From Sorangium cellulosum So ce56 (lineage in GTDB: Bacteria; Myxococcota_A; Polyangia; Polyangiales; Polyangiaceae), in the NCBI RefSeq assembly GCF_000067165.1, contig NC_010162.1:5352501-5416500 (forward strand): 64,000 nt of DNA. The letters run 5' to 3'. Every line of letters begins with the position of its first letter. Within the stretch, counting starts at the first letter, position 1. Under the pieces are notes generated by a model. The model worked only from the letters and a program-made list of their open reading frames with translations, did not search any database and was not told the origin of the DNA. A program made the translations under genes and the position numbers. This document shows, piece after piece, positions 9,893 to 18,747 of the stretch.

Positions 9893-10248
9893 CGCCGCCG
9901 GTCGGATCCGCGCGCGCGGCGCGCGATCCAGTCAGGGCAGCGCCGATCGGACAATGCCTGCCGGCGCGCACGGCGCTGGAGCCGCGGCGCGCCGAGCGAA
10001 CGGCGCTTCGCGGCCCGAAGCTCGGCGCACCCTGCGTGATCTGCGTGAAGCGCAGGGCTGGGCCGCGACCCGCGGCCCCTCCGGACATCGAACAGAGAAA
10101 CGGCGGTCGTCCTGCACGGCGATCCGCGCCTCGCCGTCTCCGAGACGGAGGACGTCGCCGCGCCGGACCCGTGAATCGAGGCACTCGGCGCGATCTCCGC
10201 GCGGCGCGCGCCGCGCCGAGCGCCTCCCATCACCACGACGGGGGAACC
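9893..10248. other. Intergenic region, no gene supported
   Basis: A GC-rich spacer between the marR gene and the following lipoprotein gene. Several open frames cross it, all Arg/Ala-rich with no domain. GCGCGCGGCGCGC-type inverted sequence just after the marR stop (around 9910-9930) could fold but lacks a T-run. A purine-rich GGGGGAA close to 10249 is the likely ribosome-binding site of the next gene. Confidence 0.5.
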
Positions 10249-11415
10249 ATGAGGCACTGGGTTCTTGGCTCGATCAGCGCGGCGATCATCGCGGCGTCAT
10301 GGGGCTGCGGCTCCGGAGAACGAGGCGGGCAAGCAGAGACGGGAGGCGGCGGGCACGCGGCGGGAGGCGGCGGGCACGCGGCGGGAGGCGGAGGGACCGG
10401 GAGCCATGCCGCGGCCTGCACGATCGCGGCCGAGGGCCTGAAGGTGAGCAGCGGCCGCGGGATCACGCCCTCGATCGCGTGGACCGGGGCGGGCTTCGCC
10501 ATCGCCTGGCAGGAGCGCGCGGCCGACGAGGGCGACATCCACCTCGCCATGGTCGACGCGGAGGGCAACAAGCTGCGGGAGGAGGTGATCGATGACGGGC
10601 CGGGCGTCTCCAGCCACCCGAGCGTCCACCGCGACGAGCAGGGCCTGCTCGTCCTCTGGCAGGATCAGGACGGCGCGGGCAGCGTCGTGCGCGGCCGCCG
10701 CGCGACGCTGGAAGGCGTCGCCGAGGGCGCGGCCTTCGATCTGGCCAGGAGCGGAGCGGCCGAGTCCTGGCCCACCGCGGCGGCGAGCCAGGACGGGACG
10801 CTCGTCGCGTGGATGGACGCGGGCGGGTCGCGGCTCGGCCACCTCGACGGCGGCGCGCTGAGCAGCTCGACGCCGCTGGATCAGGCGCAATTCCCGGCCG
10901 TCGCCTCGGACGGCGAGAAGACCGCGGTGGTCTGGACCCGGGGCGACGCGCTCGACTTCGCCAGGCCGGGCCAGGAGAGCGCTCCGCTCGATCCGATCGC
11001 GCACGAGGGCGTCACGGCGAAGCTGCCGCGCGTCGTGCTCGGCGGGGACGACGCCTTTCTCGTCTGGGAGGACACCCGCAGCGGCACGGAGCAGATCCGC
11101 GCGCTCCGGATCTCCGCGCAGGACGAGGTGTCGCCCGAGGCCATCGTCTCGCACGGCGAAGACAGCGCCAACTGGCCGGCGCTCGCGTGGACAGGGCGCG
11201 GCCTCGCCGTCGCGTACTACCAGTTCCGCGACGGTCCCCCGGGGGTCTTCGTCACGCTGCTGGGCCGGGACCTCGAGCCCATGGGCGACGAGATCGAGGC
11301 GAGCGGGGGCGCGACCGCCCGGTACCCGGCGCTGGCCTGGACAGGCCAGGAGCTCGGTATCGCCTACACGGAGCAAGACCAGGGCATCCGGCTCTCGCGC
11401 GCCAGTTGCCCCTAG
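10249..11415 (+). CDS. Putative lipoprotein with predicted beta-propeller-like repeats
   Basis: A 388-aa exported protein. The start at 10249 gives a signal peptide ending in a lipobox-like IIAASWGC. A low-complexity linker follows (GGGGHAAGGGGHAAGGGG), encoded by a short in-frame DNA repeat at about 10337-10400. The rest is built from recurring units with Ser/Pro-x-Ile/Ala-W-T-G and W-x-D patterns: PSIAWTGAGFAIAWQE, WPALAWTGRGLAVAYY and YPALAWTGQELGIAYTE. This is consistent with propeller blades. No catalytic motif was seen. The function is unknown; surface or periplasmic binding is an inference. Confidence 0.8.
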   Translation: MRHWVLGSISAAIIAASWGCGSGERGGQAETGGGGHAAGGGGHAAGGGGTGSHAAACTIAAEGLKVSSGRGITPSIAWTGAGFAIAWQERAADEGDIHLAMVDAEGNKLREEVIDDGPGVSSHPSVHRDEQGLLVLWQDQDGAGSVVRGRRATLEGVAEGAAFDLARSGAAESWPTAAASQDGTLVAWMDAGGSRLGHLDGGALSSSTPLDQAQFPAVASDGEKTAVVWTRGDALDFARPGQESAPLDPIAHEGVTAKLPRVVLGGDDAFLVWEDTRSGTEQIRALRISAQDEVSPEAIVSHGEDSANWPALAWTGRGLAVAYYQFRDGPPGVFVTLLGRDLEPMGDEIEASGGATARYPALAWTGQELGIAYTEQDQGIRLSRASCP

Positions 11416-11448
11416 AACACCGTTCACGTTGATCGAGCGAGAAGTGAA

Positions 11449-11513
11449 CCGCCAAGGCGCCAGAAGACGCCAAGATTCTTGTGATTTTCTTGGCGTCCTT
11501 GGCGCCTTGGCGG
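11449..11513. repeat. Hairpin repeat element, copy A
   Basis: A perfect 13-bp inverted repeat (CCGCCAAGGCGCC at 11449-11461 and its complement at 11501-11513) encloses a second perfect 10-bp inverted repeat (GACGCCAAGA at 11466-11475 and TCTTGGCGTC at 11488-11497). It lies about 35 bp after a stop codon. A related element occurs at 51383-51481. It could act as a transcription terminator or be a dispersed REP/MITE-like repeat. The remaining intergenic sequence up to 11756 shows nothing else. Confidence 0.8.
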
Positions 11514-11756
11514 CTCGAATTCTGCTCTCTTCTGGCGGCTTCAACCCGTTTGTCGCTCTAGCTCCGCCCGCCCACGCGGCGTGATCCTCCGCGACCGTTC
11601 ACCGCATCCCGCCCGCACGGGCGGCGCGCGGGGGCGCGACCAGGCCGCCCGCGACGGCGCGAGGTCGTCGCTCGCAGCAGCGCAGCCCGATCGCCCGCGG
11701 CGACGCGCCCGCGTCGCCGCCGCGGCCCCGGATCGAACCCTGCAACCGCCCTCGGC

Positions 11757-12755
11757 GTGGCCGTCCTCCCCTGCGCCGTTGCGATCCTAATCTGCACAGC
11801 CGTGCTCGGCGCCTACGCCGTGCGCGTCGCGCGCCGCGGCCGACCCGCGATGCCGCGGCTCGGCGCCTCTCCTGGGAGCGCGCTGCTCCCCAGGCCGGTG
11901 GTCGAGGCCTTCTACTGGTCGTTCCACGCCCCCGCACGCGCGCTCGTGCGCCTCGGCGTCTCGCCGGACGCGCTCACCTACACCTCGCTCGGCCTGTCGC
12001 TCGCCTGCGCGCCGCTGCTCGCGGCCGGCCGCTTCCGGTCCGGCGCCGCGCTGCTCATCGCCGGCGCCGTCCTCGACGCGCTCGACGGCATGGTGGCGCG
12101 TGAAGGCGGCAAGGCGTCGCGCGCCGGCGCGGTGCTCGACTCGTGCCTCGACCGCCTGTCCGACGCCGCGCCGCTCATCGGCCTCGCCGTCTTCTACCGA
12201 GAGCACCCCGCGGCGCTCGCGATCCCGCTCGTCGCGATGGTCGCCTCGTCGCTCGTGAGCTATGCGCGCGCCAAGGCCGACGCTTACCAGATCTCGCTGC
12301 CCGACGGGCTGATGCGCCGGCACGAGCGGCTCGCCTACCTCGTCGCGGCGCTCGTCTTCGGTCCGGCCGTGCCGACCACGCGGCTGACAGGCGCCCTCCC
12401 CTTCCCGATCACGATCGCCTGTCTCGCCCTCGTGGCAGGCGTCGGCCTCGCCGCGGGCCTGCGGCTCGTGCAGCGCACGCGCACCGCCCTCGCGGCGGCC
12501 GACGCGGCGGCGCGCGTGCGCTGCACGAGCCGAGGACGACCGCGCGCTCCGGTGGAGAGCACCCGCGCCTGCTGCGCGGCGGAAAGGCCACGAGCGCGCC
12601 GCTGTGATGCCGGCCAGGACGGCGCGGCTCAGGCGGGCGGCGCCTTGCCGCCGCTCGCCGAGGCGTCGGGCTCCCAGAGGAGCTCCGGCGTGCCGAGGAG
12701 CGCGGCCGCCCAGCGGCTCCAGACGAAGAGCGCGTCGCTCAGGCGGTTCAGGTAG
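11757..12755 (+). CDS. CDP-alcohol phosphatidyltransferase family membrane protein
   Basis: An inner-membrane enzyme of phospholipid head-group synthesis, 332 aa from a GTG start. It carries the family signature in the form DALDGMVAREGGKASRAGAV followed by LDSCLDRLSD, with the D-G-A-R-G-D-D residues that bind the divalent metal and CDP. There are several hydrophobic segments, including the N-terminal one (residues 1-25) and two after the motif. Which alcohol is transferred cannot be told from the sequence. The last ~70 residues are Arg/Ala-rich without hydrophobic segments, and the gene overlaps the 3' end of the convergent cobalamin adenosyltransferase gene by 127 bp. The conserved part ends near 12490, so the true end may be shorter or a frameshift may have extended it. 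Confidence 0.82.
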   Translation: MAVLPCAVAILICTAVLGAYAVRVARRGRPAMPRLGASPGSALLPRPVVEAFYWSFHAPARALVRLGVSPDALTYTSLGLSLACAPLLAAGRFRSGAALLIAGAVLDALDGMVAREGGKASRAGAVLDSCLDRLSDAAPLIGLAVFYREHPAALAIPLVAMVASSLVSYARAKADAYQISLPDGLMRRHERLAYLVAALVFGPAVPTTRLTGALPFPITIACLALVAGVGLAAGLRLVQRTRTALAAADAAARVRCTSRGRPRAPVESTRACCAAERPRARRCDAGQDGAAQAGGALPPLAEASGSQRSSGVPRSAAAQRLQTKSASLRRFR

Positions 12756-13342
12756 CGGACCGCGTGCGGATCGGCGTGGCCGGCCTGGGCCAGGCGCACG
12801 CAGCAGCGCTCCGCCCGGCGGCACACCGTCCGCGCCACGTGGAGATCCGTGTTGAGCCGCGAGCCGCCGGGGAGGACGAACGAGCGCAGCGGCGGCAGAT
12901 CGGCCTGGCAGCGGTCCATCTCGGCCTCGAGGAGATCGATCTCGGCCTGCGTCACGCGCGGCTGCTTCGGGTGGACGTCCTCCGGGAGCGTCGCGAGGAT
13001 CGACCCGAGGTTGAAGAGCTCGTGCTGGACGCGGAGCAGCGTGCGCCCGAGCTCCACGAGGCGCTGGGCGCCCTCGCTCGGCGCCCCCGGGAGCAGCTCG
13101 ATCAACGTCTGCCGCGCGGCGCCGACGAGCGCGTTGAGCTCGTCGACGGTGCCGTAGGTCTCGATCCGCGCGTCGTCCTTCGGGACGAGCTGCCCGCCGA
13201 CGAGCCGGGTCAGCCCGCCGTCCCCCTGCCGCGTGTAGACGCGGTTGATCGTGATCTTCGGCGCCTTGAAGACGCGGGCGCCGCCGCTCTCCCCGCCGTC
13301 CGGCGTCTGGGCACCCGTCCCGCGCGTATCGTCGTCGCTCAC
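12629..13342 (-). CDS. PduO-type cob(I)alamin adenosyltransferase
   Basis: Converts cob(I)alamin and ATP to adenosylcobalamin, the coenzyme B12 form, in the cytoplasm. The 237-aa protein has the ATP-binding N-terminal motif VYTRQGDGGLTRLVGG, then RIETYGTVDELNALVG, FVLPGGS, a Cys/Arg helix (ARTVCRRAERCCVRLA) and YLNRLSDALFVWSRW, all typical of the PduO/MMAB family. About 30 extra N-terminal residues precede the core. The gene is convergent with the CDP-alcohol transferase. It links to the B12-regulated genes about 25 kb downstream. No riboswitch was seen in front of this gene. Confidence 0.95.
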   Translation of the reverse strand: MSDDDTRGTGAQTPDGGESGGARVFKAPKITINRVYTRQGDGGLTRLVGGQLVPKDDARIETYGTVDELNALVGAARQTLIELLPGAPSEGAQRLVELGRTLLRVQHELFNLGSILATLPEDVHPKQPRVTQAEIDLLEAEMDRCQADLPPLRSFVLPGGSRLNTDLHVARTVCRRAERCCVRLAQAGHADPHAVRYLNRLSDALFVWSRWAAALLGTPELLWEPDASASGGKAPPA

Positions 13343-13439
13343 GGGGAGCTCACGTAAGGCGTCAGCGCACGAGGGTCAAGAAACGCCGCCGGAGGCGATG
13401 TTGACGATCCTCCGGGGGAAGTGGAACAGTCCTGTCCCT

Positions 13440-14990
13440 ATGCGCTCAGCAGGGCTGCTGCTCCGTCATCCCGTCTCCATCGCCCTCGTCCTCGCCGCGA
13501 TCCCCGTCGCGGCCGGCTGCGCCGCCGAGCCGGCCGCGCGACCGGCGCCGAAGCCCGCCGTCACGGCGGAGATGGCGCGCATCGCGGAGAGCCAGCGCCG
13601 CATCGACGAGGCGAGCCGCGCGCTGTCCGACAAGCGGTACGCCGACGCCCGCGGGCTGCTCGACAAGGCGAGCGGGCTCGGCGTCGACTCGCACCGGTAC
13701 CAGATCGGCGAGCTGCGCGAGAAGGTCGACAGGCGCGAGGCGAAGGTCTGGGCCGACGACGCCGCCGAGCTGCTCGACCAGAAGGAGTGCGAGGCCGCGT
13801 TCCACAAGCTGTCGGCGCGGATCGACGAGCTGAAGAGCGAGGCGTTCACCCACGAGGTCCGGCGGCTCGTGGCGTCGCAGGCCGCGGCGTGCGCGAGCAG
13901 GAAGGTCGACGACGCGACCATCGCCGGCAAGCTCGCGGAGGCGCGCGCGTTCCTCGCGGCCCCGCCGACGAGGGCGGTCCTCGGCGACGCCGCCACGGAC
14001 CGGCTCACCGCGGAGCTCGACGCCACCATCGCCGAGGTCCTCTATGCGCAGGTCGAGGCGGACGTCTCGGCCGGACGCTGGGCGAGCGTGGTCGAGAAGA
14101 TCGACGCCGCCGTGAAGCGTGGAGACACCTCCGAAGAGCAAGGGCGCGCGATCCTCGGGCGGGTCCGCGCGGCCGCGGCGCCACGGCTGGCCGAGCTCGC
14201 CGGCAGGGCGCTCGGCACCCAGGACGCGGCAGCCACGCTCGAGCAGCTCGACGCCACCGTCGCGCTCCTGCGCTGGGAGGCGCCCGCGCCCGACGCGGCC
14301 GAGCTGCCAGGGAGCGGCGCGCTGCCCGAGCTGCTCGCGCGGAAGCGCGCCGCCCTCGCGGCGTGGGTCGAGGCGCGGAAGGTCCGGATGAAGCCCATGA
14401 AGAAGCCGGAGAAGCGCTGGTCTCACGGCACCGTCGCCGTCTCGCCCGCGTCGGACAGCGACGGCGAGCCGACGCGCAGCCTCCTGCCCTCGACGCCCGT
14501 GTGGGTCATCGGCCAGACCAAGGATCGCGCGCTGGTGACCGAGGTCGACCCCGGCACGGCCGTGGTCACGGCGGCGTTCGACGTCGCGATCGGGTGGGTG
14601 CCGCTGCCGCGCCTCGCCCAGGAGCCGACCGTCGACTGGCTACCGCCGAACGATCAGCTGAAGGGCGAGCGCGTGTGGGGCCCGCTCCGGGAGAAGCAGC
14701 CGACGCTCGAGCTCGGCGTGGTGAGCGACGTCCAGGGAGCCGACATCACCGTCCGGCGGCTCGCCGACGACGCCGAGATCAAGCTGCCGCGCAAGCAGCT
14801 CCGCAGCGGGCGCCTCGCCCCGGGCACCAAGGTGCTCGCGCTCTGCAAGTCGGAGAACGAGCCGGCGACGATCATCGACGTGCCGCCCGCAGGCCGCGTC
14901 GCGCGCATCGAGTGCGAGGGGGGCATGCAGAAGGAGGAGCCCCTCGCCTCGCTCCGATCGCGGCCCGATCTCCTGCCCCGCAGCCGCTAG
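13440..14990 (+). CDS. Putative lipoprotein, unknown function, 516 aa
   Basis: The start at 13440 gives a signal peptide with lipobox VAAGC (Cys about residue 29). An in-frame ATG at 13398 has GGAGG only 2 bp away and would add 14 residues before the signal. After the Cys comes a Pro/Ala linker, then about 300 helical residues rich in Ala/Glu/Lys/Arg (RIDEASRALSDKRYADARGL type, TPR or coiled-coil-like). The C-terminal third, from about 325, is beta-rich with Trp-Val-Pro patterns (GWVPLPRL, VDWLPPNDQL) and may contain SH3/Tudor-like barrels. No enzyme motif was seen. Confidence 0.75.
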   Translation: MRSAGLLLRHPVSIALVLAAIPVAAGCAAEPAARPAPKPAVTAEMARIAESQRRIDEASRALSDKRYADARGLLDKASGLGVDSHRYQIGELREKVDRREAKVWADDAAELLDQKECEAAFHKLSARIDELKSEAFTHEVRRLVASQAAACASRKVDDATIAGKLAEARAFLAAPPTRAVLGDAATDRLTAELDATIAEVLYAQVEADVSAGRWASVVEKIDAAVKRGDTSEEQGRAILGRVRAAAAPRLAELAGRALGTQDAAATLEQLDATVALLRWEAPAPDAAELPGSGALPELLARKRAALAAWVEARKVRMKPMKKPEKRWSHGTVAVSPASDSDGEPTRSLLPSTPVWVIGQTKDRALVTEVDPGTAVVTAAFDVAIGWVPLPRLAQEPTVDWLPPNDQLKGERVWGPLREKQPTLELGVVSDVQGADITVRRLADDAEIKLPRKQLRSGRLAPGTKVLALCKSENEPATIIDVPPAGRVARIECEGGMQKEEPLASLRSRPDLLPRSR

Positions 14991-15192
14991 CGCCGCCCTG
15001 GCGGAGCCCAGCCCTCCGGCCGCCGCCGCGCGGCTGGCTGCGCCGCGCCGGCAGACCGAGCCGACCCGCCTCGCCCCTGCCGACAGGCGCGGCGCCCGCT
15101 CTGCCCGCGCAGCCACAATTCTCGACCGCCGGCCGTCCGTCGTTGACTCGTAGCGCCGGGCACCTAAGTCTCTCCATCCCTGAGGAGCCACG

Positions 15193-16356
15193 ATGCCTAC
15201 GACCTATAGCGACCTCATCTCCGACGTCCGCAAGTCCATCCGCGAGCTCTCGCTGACTGAGCTCAAGCGCCGCCTCGACGACAAGGTCCCGATGGTGCTC
15301 CTGGATGTGCGTGAGAAGGAGGAGTACCGCGCCGGCTTCATCCCGGGCGCGATCTCGATCCCGCGAGGCTTTCTGGAGATCCAAGTCGAGCAGCGGCTGC
15401 CGGACAAGTCGGCCCACATCGTGGCCTATTGCGCCGGCGGCACGCGCTCGGCGCTCGCCGCGAAGACGCTCCAGGAGCTCGGCTACACCAACGTGGAGAG
15501 CGCCAACCCGGGCTTCTCCCGCTGGAAGGACATGGCCTACCCGGTCGAGATGCCGCCCAGCCTCACGGACGCGCAGCGGGATCGGTACTCCCGGCACCTG
15601 CTCCTGCCCGAGGTCGGCGAGGCGGGGCAGGCCAAGCTGCTCGCCTCCAAGGTGCTCCTGCTGGGCGCCGGCGGCCTCGGCAGCCCGGCGGCCCTCTACC
15701 TGGCCGCCGCCGGCGTGGGGACGATCGGCCTCGTCGACGCCGACGTCGTCGACAACTCGAACCTCCAGCGGCAGATCCTCCACGCGACCTCGCGCGTCGG
15801 CAAGCCCAAGGTCGACAGCGCCGAAATCGCGATCCGCGACCTGAACCCCGACGTGAAGGTCGTGAAGTTCCAGGAGCGCGTCGACAGCGGCAACGTCGAC
15901 CGCATCTTCGAGCAGTTCGACATCATCGTCGACGGGTGCGACAATTTCCCGACGCGCTACCTCGTGAACGACGCATCGGTCTTCAAGAAGAAGCCGGTCG
16001 TGCACGGCTCGATCTTCCGCTTCGAGGGCCAGGTGACGACGTTCATGCCGGGCGTCGGCCCCTGCTACCGGTGCCTCTACCCCGAGCCGCCGCCCCCCCA
16101 CCTCGCGCCGAGCTGCCAGGAGGCGGGCGTGCTCGGGATCCTGCCGGGGACCGTCGGCATGATCCAGGCGACCGAGGCGGTCAAGCTGATCCTCGGCAAG
16201 GGGACGCCGCTCATCGGCCGGCTCCTCACCTACGACTCGCTGCGGATGAAGTTCGGCGAGCTCAAGCTGCGCCGCGACAAGAACTGCCCCGTGTGCGGCG
16301 AGTCGCCGACCATCACGAGCTACATCGACTACGAAGGCTTCTGCACGCTCGGCTGA
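15193..16356 (+). CDS. moeB: Molybdopterin-synthase adenylyltransferase/ThiF-like E1 with N-terminal rhodanese domain
   Basis: Activates the C-terminal glycine of a ubiquitin-like sulfur carrier (MoaD or ThiS type) for molybdenum cofactor or thiamine sulfur transfer. It has 387 aa, with GAGGAG 5 bp before the ATG. The rhodanese domain spans residues 20-120, with LLDVREKEEYRAGFIPGA and active-site loop YCAGGTRS (Cys persulfide site). The E1 domain spans 130-375: RYSRHLLLPEVG, nucleotide loop LLGAGGLGSPA, DADVVDNSNLQRQ, DGCDNFPTRY, zinc pairs CYRC and CPVC, and SCQEAGVLG. In eukaryotic MOCS3 the rhodanese is C-terminal; here it is N-terminal. ThiF or cysteine-carrier activation is an alternative role, since no moa or thi genes lie nearby. 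Confidence 0.9.
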   Translation: MPTTYSDLISDVRKSIRELSLTELKRRLDDKVPMVLLDVREKEEYRAGFIPGAISIPRGFLEIQVEQRLPDKSAHIVAYCAGGTRSALAAKTLQELGYTNVESANPGFSRWKDMAYPVEMPPSLTDAQRDRYSRHLLLPEVGEAGQAKLLASKVLLLGAGGLGSPAALYLAAAGVGTIGLVDADVVDNSNLQRQILHATSRVGKPKVDSAEIAIRDLNPDVKVVKFQERVDSGNVDRIFEQFDIIVDGCDNFPTRYLVNDASVFKKKPVVHGSIFRFEGQVTTFMPGVGPCYRCLYPEPPPPHLAPSCQEAGVLGILPGTVGMIQATEAVKLILGKGTPLIGRLLTYDSLRMKFGELKLRRDKNCPVCGESPTITSYIDYEGFCTLG

Positions 16357-16480
16357 GCGGACACGCCGCGCGCGGCGCGCTCGACGGCGAGCGCCCGCGC
16401 GGCGGGGCGCGCGCGACGGCGACCAGGATCACGTCCACGACGACGAGCGCCCGCGCCGCGCGGCCGGGCGCTCCGCTGTG

Positions 16481-16813
16481 TCACGAGGGGTACTGGAGCA
16501 CCGTGGCCTTCTCGGGCCGCTCGATCGCCTCCACGCGGCTCGTCACGATCTGCCGCTCCATCCCGTCCTGATCCATCTGGGTGAAATAGATGGGGCTGCC
16601 GACGCGCGCGTTCTGCGGCTCCGGGATCACGACGCCGTTCGGGTTGATCCGAACCGCGCCCTGGAGCTTCAGGTGCAGCGCGAGGTGGGCTGGCCTGAAC
16701 TTGCGCGCGGCCCGATCGCGGACCGCGACGCAGATGTCGTCGCGGACGTGATACTCCGTGTTGCGGGTGATGAAGACCCGGTGCTTGCGGCGCTCCGTGC
16801 CGGTGTAGTCCAT
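16481..16813 (-). CDS. Small conserved-looking hypothetical protein, 110 aa
   Basis: Not assigned to a family. The start at 16813 is preferred over the frame to 16912 because AAGGAG lies 6 bp upstream and the extra residues look non-coding. It begins MDYTGTERRKHRVFITRNTE. The middle reads HLALHLKLQGAVRINPNGVV and is beta-rich. There is no signal peptide or membrane segment. The RRKHR-type basic start recalls PilZ-like small proteins, but the PilZ core (RxxxR then DxSxxG) is not seen, so that is not claimed. It is convergent with the moeB-like gene. Confidence 0.7.
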   Translation of the reverse strand: MDYTGTERRKHRVFITRNTEYHVRDDICVAVRDRAARKFRPAHLALHLKLQGAVRINPNGVVIPEPQNARVGSPIYFTQMDQDGMERQIVTSRVEAIERPEKATVLQYPS

Positions 16814-16996
16814 GCTCGCTCCTTCGCGCCCTTCGGCGCGGCACGCATCGTGGCAAGGCGCGCCGCGCGTGGCCAAATTCGTCGCTGCCGCGCGGCCCCC
16901 GGCGTCCCGCACGAAATCAGGTGCCGCAGCAACTTTGTGCGAATCTCCGCGCGCTTTTGGGACGCAGCGCGCGGCGGTGCCACGATCGCGATCGCC

Positions 16997-17449
16997 ATGT
17001 CGCGCAGCGAGCGTCTACCCGGTCCCGGTCTGGCGAAGGTCCAGCGTCCACCGCTCCTCCAGCGGAGGCACATCGAGCTCGTGACCTGCTCGACGGGGCG
17101 CCTCCACGCGCTGTTCGACGGCGCCGACGTGCTGAGCGAGGGCAGCACCCGCGACGAGGGGGGCGCGCTCGTCTACTACGGGTCGACCAGCCTGCACGTC
17201 GCGCTGCCGCCGGACGCGCCGCTGGCGGCGCTGCTCGATCGGGCGCTCGCGCTCGACCCTCACCTCAGGCTGCGGGCGCTCCGCGTGGCGCACCGAGAAG
17301 CCGCCGCGCGCGCGGGGGGCCCGCTCGGGCCGATGCAGGCCGAGATCCGCTGCGGCTTCGCGCCGCGCGCCGCGGCGGTCTCGTTCGCGCTGACCGTGGA
17401 CGTCACGGCGCGCGTGCTGATAACGACGGACAGGACGGCGCGCGCGTGA
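16997..17449 (+). CDS. Hypothetical protein, 150 aa
   Basis: A probable gene; a longer frame from 16478 overlaps the opposite gene and is not believed. It begins MSRSERLPGPGLAKVQRPPL and holds an alpha/beta core with RRHIELVTCSTGRLHALFDG, LLDRALALDPHLRLRALRVA and CGFAPRAAAVSFALTVDVTA. No known motif, signal peptide or membrane segment. It is divergent from the 110-aa gene (183 bp between starts) and followed by the MerR-TPR gene. Confidence 0.6.
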   Translation: MSRSERLPGPGLAKVQRPPLLQRRHIELVTCSTGRLHALFDGADVLSEGSTRDEGGALVYYGSTSLHVALPPDAPLAALLDRALALDPHLRLRALRVAHREAAARAGGPLGPMQAEIRCGFAPRAAAVSFALTVDVTARVLITTDRTARA

Positions 17450-17612
17450 TGGCGATGCAAGGACCTTCCCGACGAGACCGCGACCGCGGGCCGTGCCCCC
17501 TTGACGCGCGTGTCCACGTGGAGAACGGGAGCACTCCGGCGCGAGGCGGGGTACGCTCCCCGCGACGCGCTCTGCCTCCGCCGATCCTCGGCGCGGAGCC
17601 GGTGACGCTGCG

Positions 17613-18629
17613 ATGAGCAAGAAGGACCGTTCCGCCTCCGGAAATTCCGACAAGGTGATCCACGTCGTGTTCGGCCCTGGTGGCGGGCGGGTGTCGCAGC
17701 CCCCGCCCGCGCCGAGGGCGGGCGCGACGGAGGCGCCGCCCCCTGCGCCGGGCGCCCGCGAGCCGGTCACCGACATGTTCACCGGCACCGAGGTCGCGCG
17801 GCTGCTCGGCATCTCGCCCGGGCGACTGCGCTCGCTCGATCGCGCCGGCATCGCGGCGCCGAGCGGCCGGCGGCGGGGGCGGCGCGCGTACACCTTCTCG
17901 GACCTGATCGCGCTGCGCGCCGCGCGCGACCTGATCGCCCGCAAGGTGCGCCTGCGCGACGTCGCGCGGGCGATCGACAACATCCGGACCGCGCTCCCCA
18001 AGGTGACGCGCCCCCTCGCCGAGCTCCGCGTCGCCTTCGACGGCAAGGCGGTCGTGGTCCGGGGCGCGTCGGGCGCGTTCGAGCCGCTCACGGGGCAGAT
18101 GGTGCTCGACTTCGAGGTGAAGGAGCTGCGCGACGACGTCGTGCGGGTGCTCCGCCCGAAGGTGGGCCGGGACCGCGCGCGCACGGCCTACGAGCTCTAC
18201 ATGCAGGCCAGCCAGCTCGATGAGGATCCGGCGACGATGGACGAGGCCGAGGCGCTCTACCGTCGCGCGCTCGAGATCGACCCGTGGCTGGCCATCGCCT
18301 ACACGAACCTCGGCAACATCTGCTTCCGGCGCAACGCCGAGGAGCAGGCGGAGGCGCTCTACATGAAGGCGCTCGATCTCGACGCGTCCCAGCCGGAGGC
18401 GCAGTACAACCTCGGCTACGTGATGCTCGAGCGCGGCCAGGCGGCCGACGCCATCCGCTATTTCCAGGGCGCGATCGCGAGCGATCCGCGCTTCGCGGAC
18501 GCCTACTACAACCTCGCGATGGCCTACGAGCAGATCGGCGATCCGACGAAGGCGCGCCCGTGCTGGCGCAGGTACCTCGAGATCGAGCCGACCGGCACGT
18601 GGGCCGAGATCGCGCGCAGGCACCTCTGA
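17613..18629 (+). CDS. MerR-like DNA-binding domain fused to TPR repeats
   Basis: A 338-aa likely regulator. A disordered Pro/Ala-rich N-terminus is followed by a MerR-type helix-turn-helix at about residues 55-125: FTGTEVARLLGISPGRLRSL, then RRAYTFSDLIALRAARDLIA. A linker leads to three TPR units at about 190-330, each with the W/Y-x-N-L-G-N/Y pattern (LAIAYTNLGNICFRR, EAQYNLGYVMLERG, DAYYNLAMAYEQIGD). MerR-TPR proteins are common in myxobacteria; the TPRs probably recruit a protein partner. The target DNA is unknown. Confidence 0.88.
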   Translation: MSKKDRSASGNSDKVIHVVFGPGGGRVSQPPPAPRAGATEAPPPAPGAREPVTDMFTGTEVARLLGISPGRLRSLDRAGIAAPSGRRRGRRAYTFSDLIALRAARDLIARKVRLRDVARAIDNIRTALPKVTRPLAELRVAFDGKAVVVRGASGAFEPLTGQMVLDFEVKELRDDVVRVLRPKVGRDRARTAYELYMQASQLDEDPATMDEAEALYRRALEIDPWLAIAYTNLGNICFRRNAEEQAEALYMKALDLDASQPEAQYNLGYVMLERGQAADAIRYFQGAIASDPRFADAYYNLAMAYEQIGDPTKARPCWRRYLEIEPTGTWAEIARRHL

Positions 18630-18747
18630 GGCGGGTGCCGCGGGCGTCGCCGACGCGCCCGCGACGTGGCAGGTCTTGGCGGTCGGAACCAGCGAGTGAG
18701 CGCGAGAGGTTGTTAGAGCGCGCTCCCATTCAGGAGAGGTGAACGAG

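Noticed and set aside
7045..10248. Long upstream extension of the lipoprotein frame
   Set aside because: Crosses the transglycosylase and marR genes; the signal peptide at 10249 defines the start.
18739..18747. GTG start for the 71-aa protein
   Set aside because: Would sit inside the ribosome-binding region that serves the ATG at 18748.
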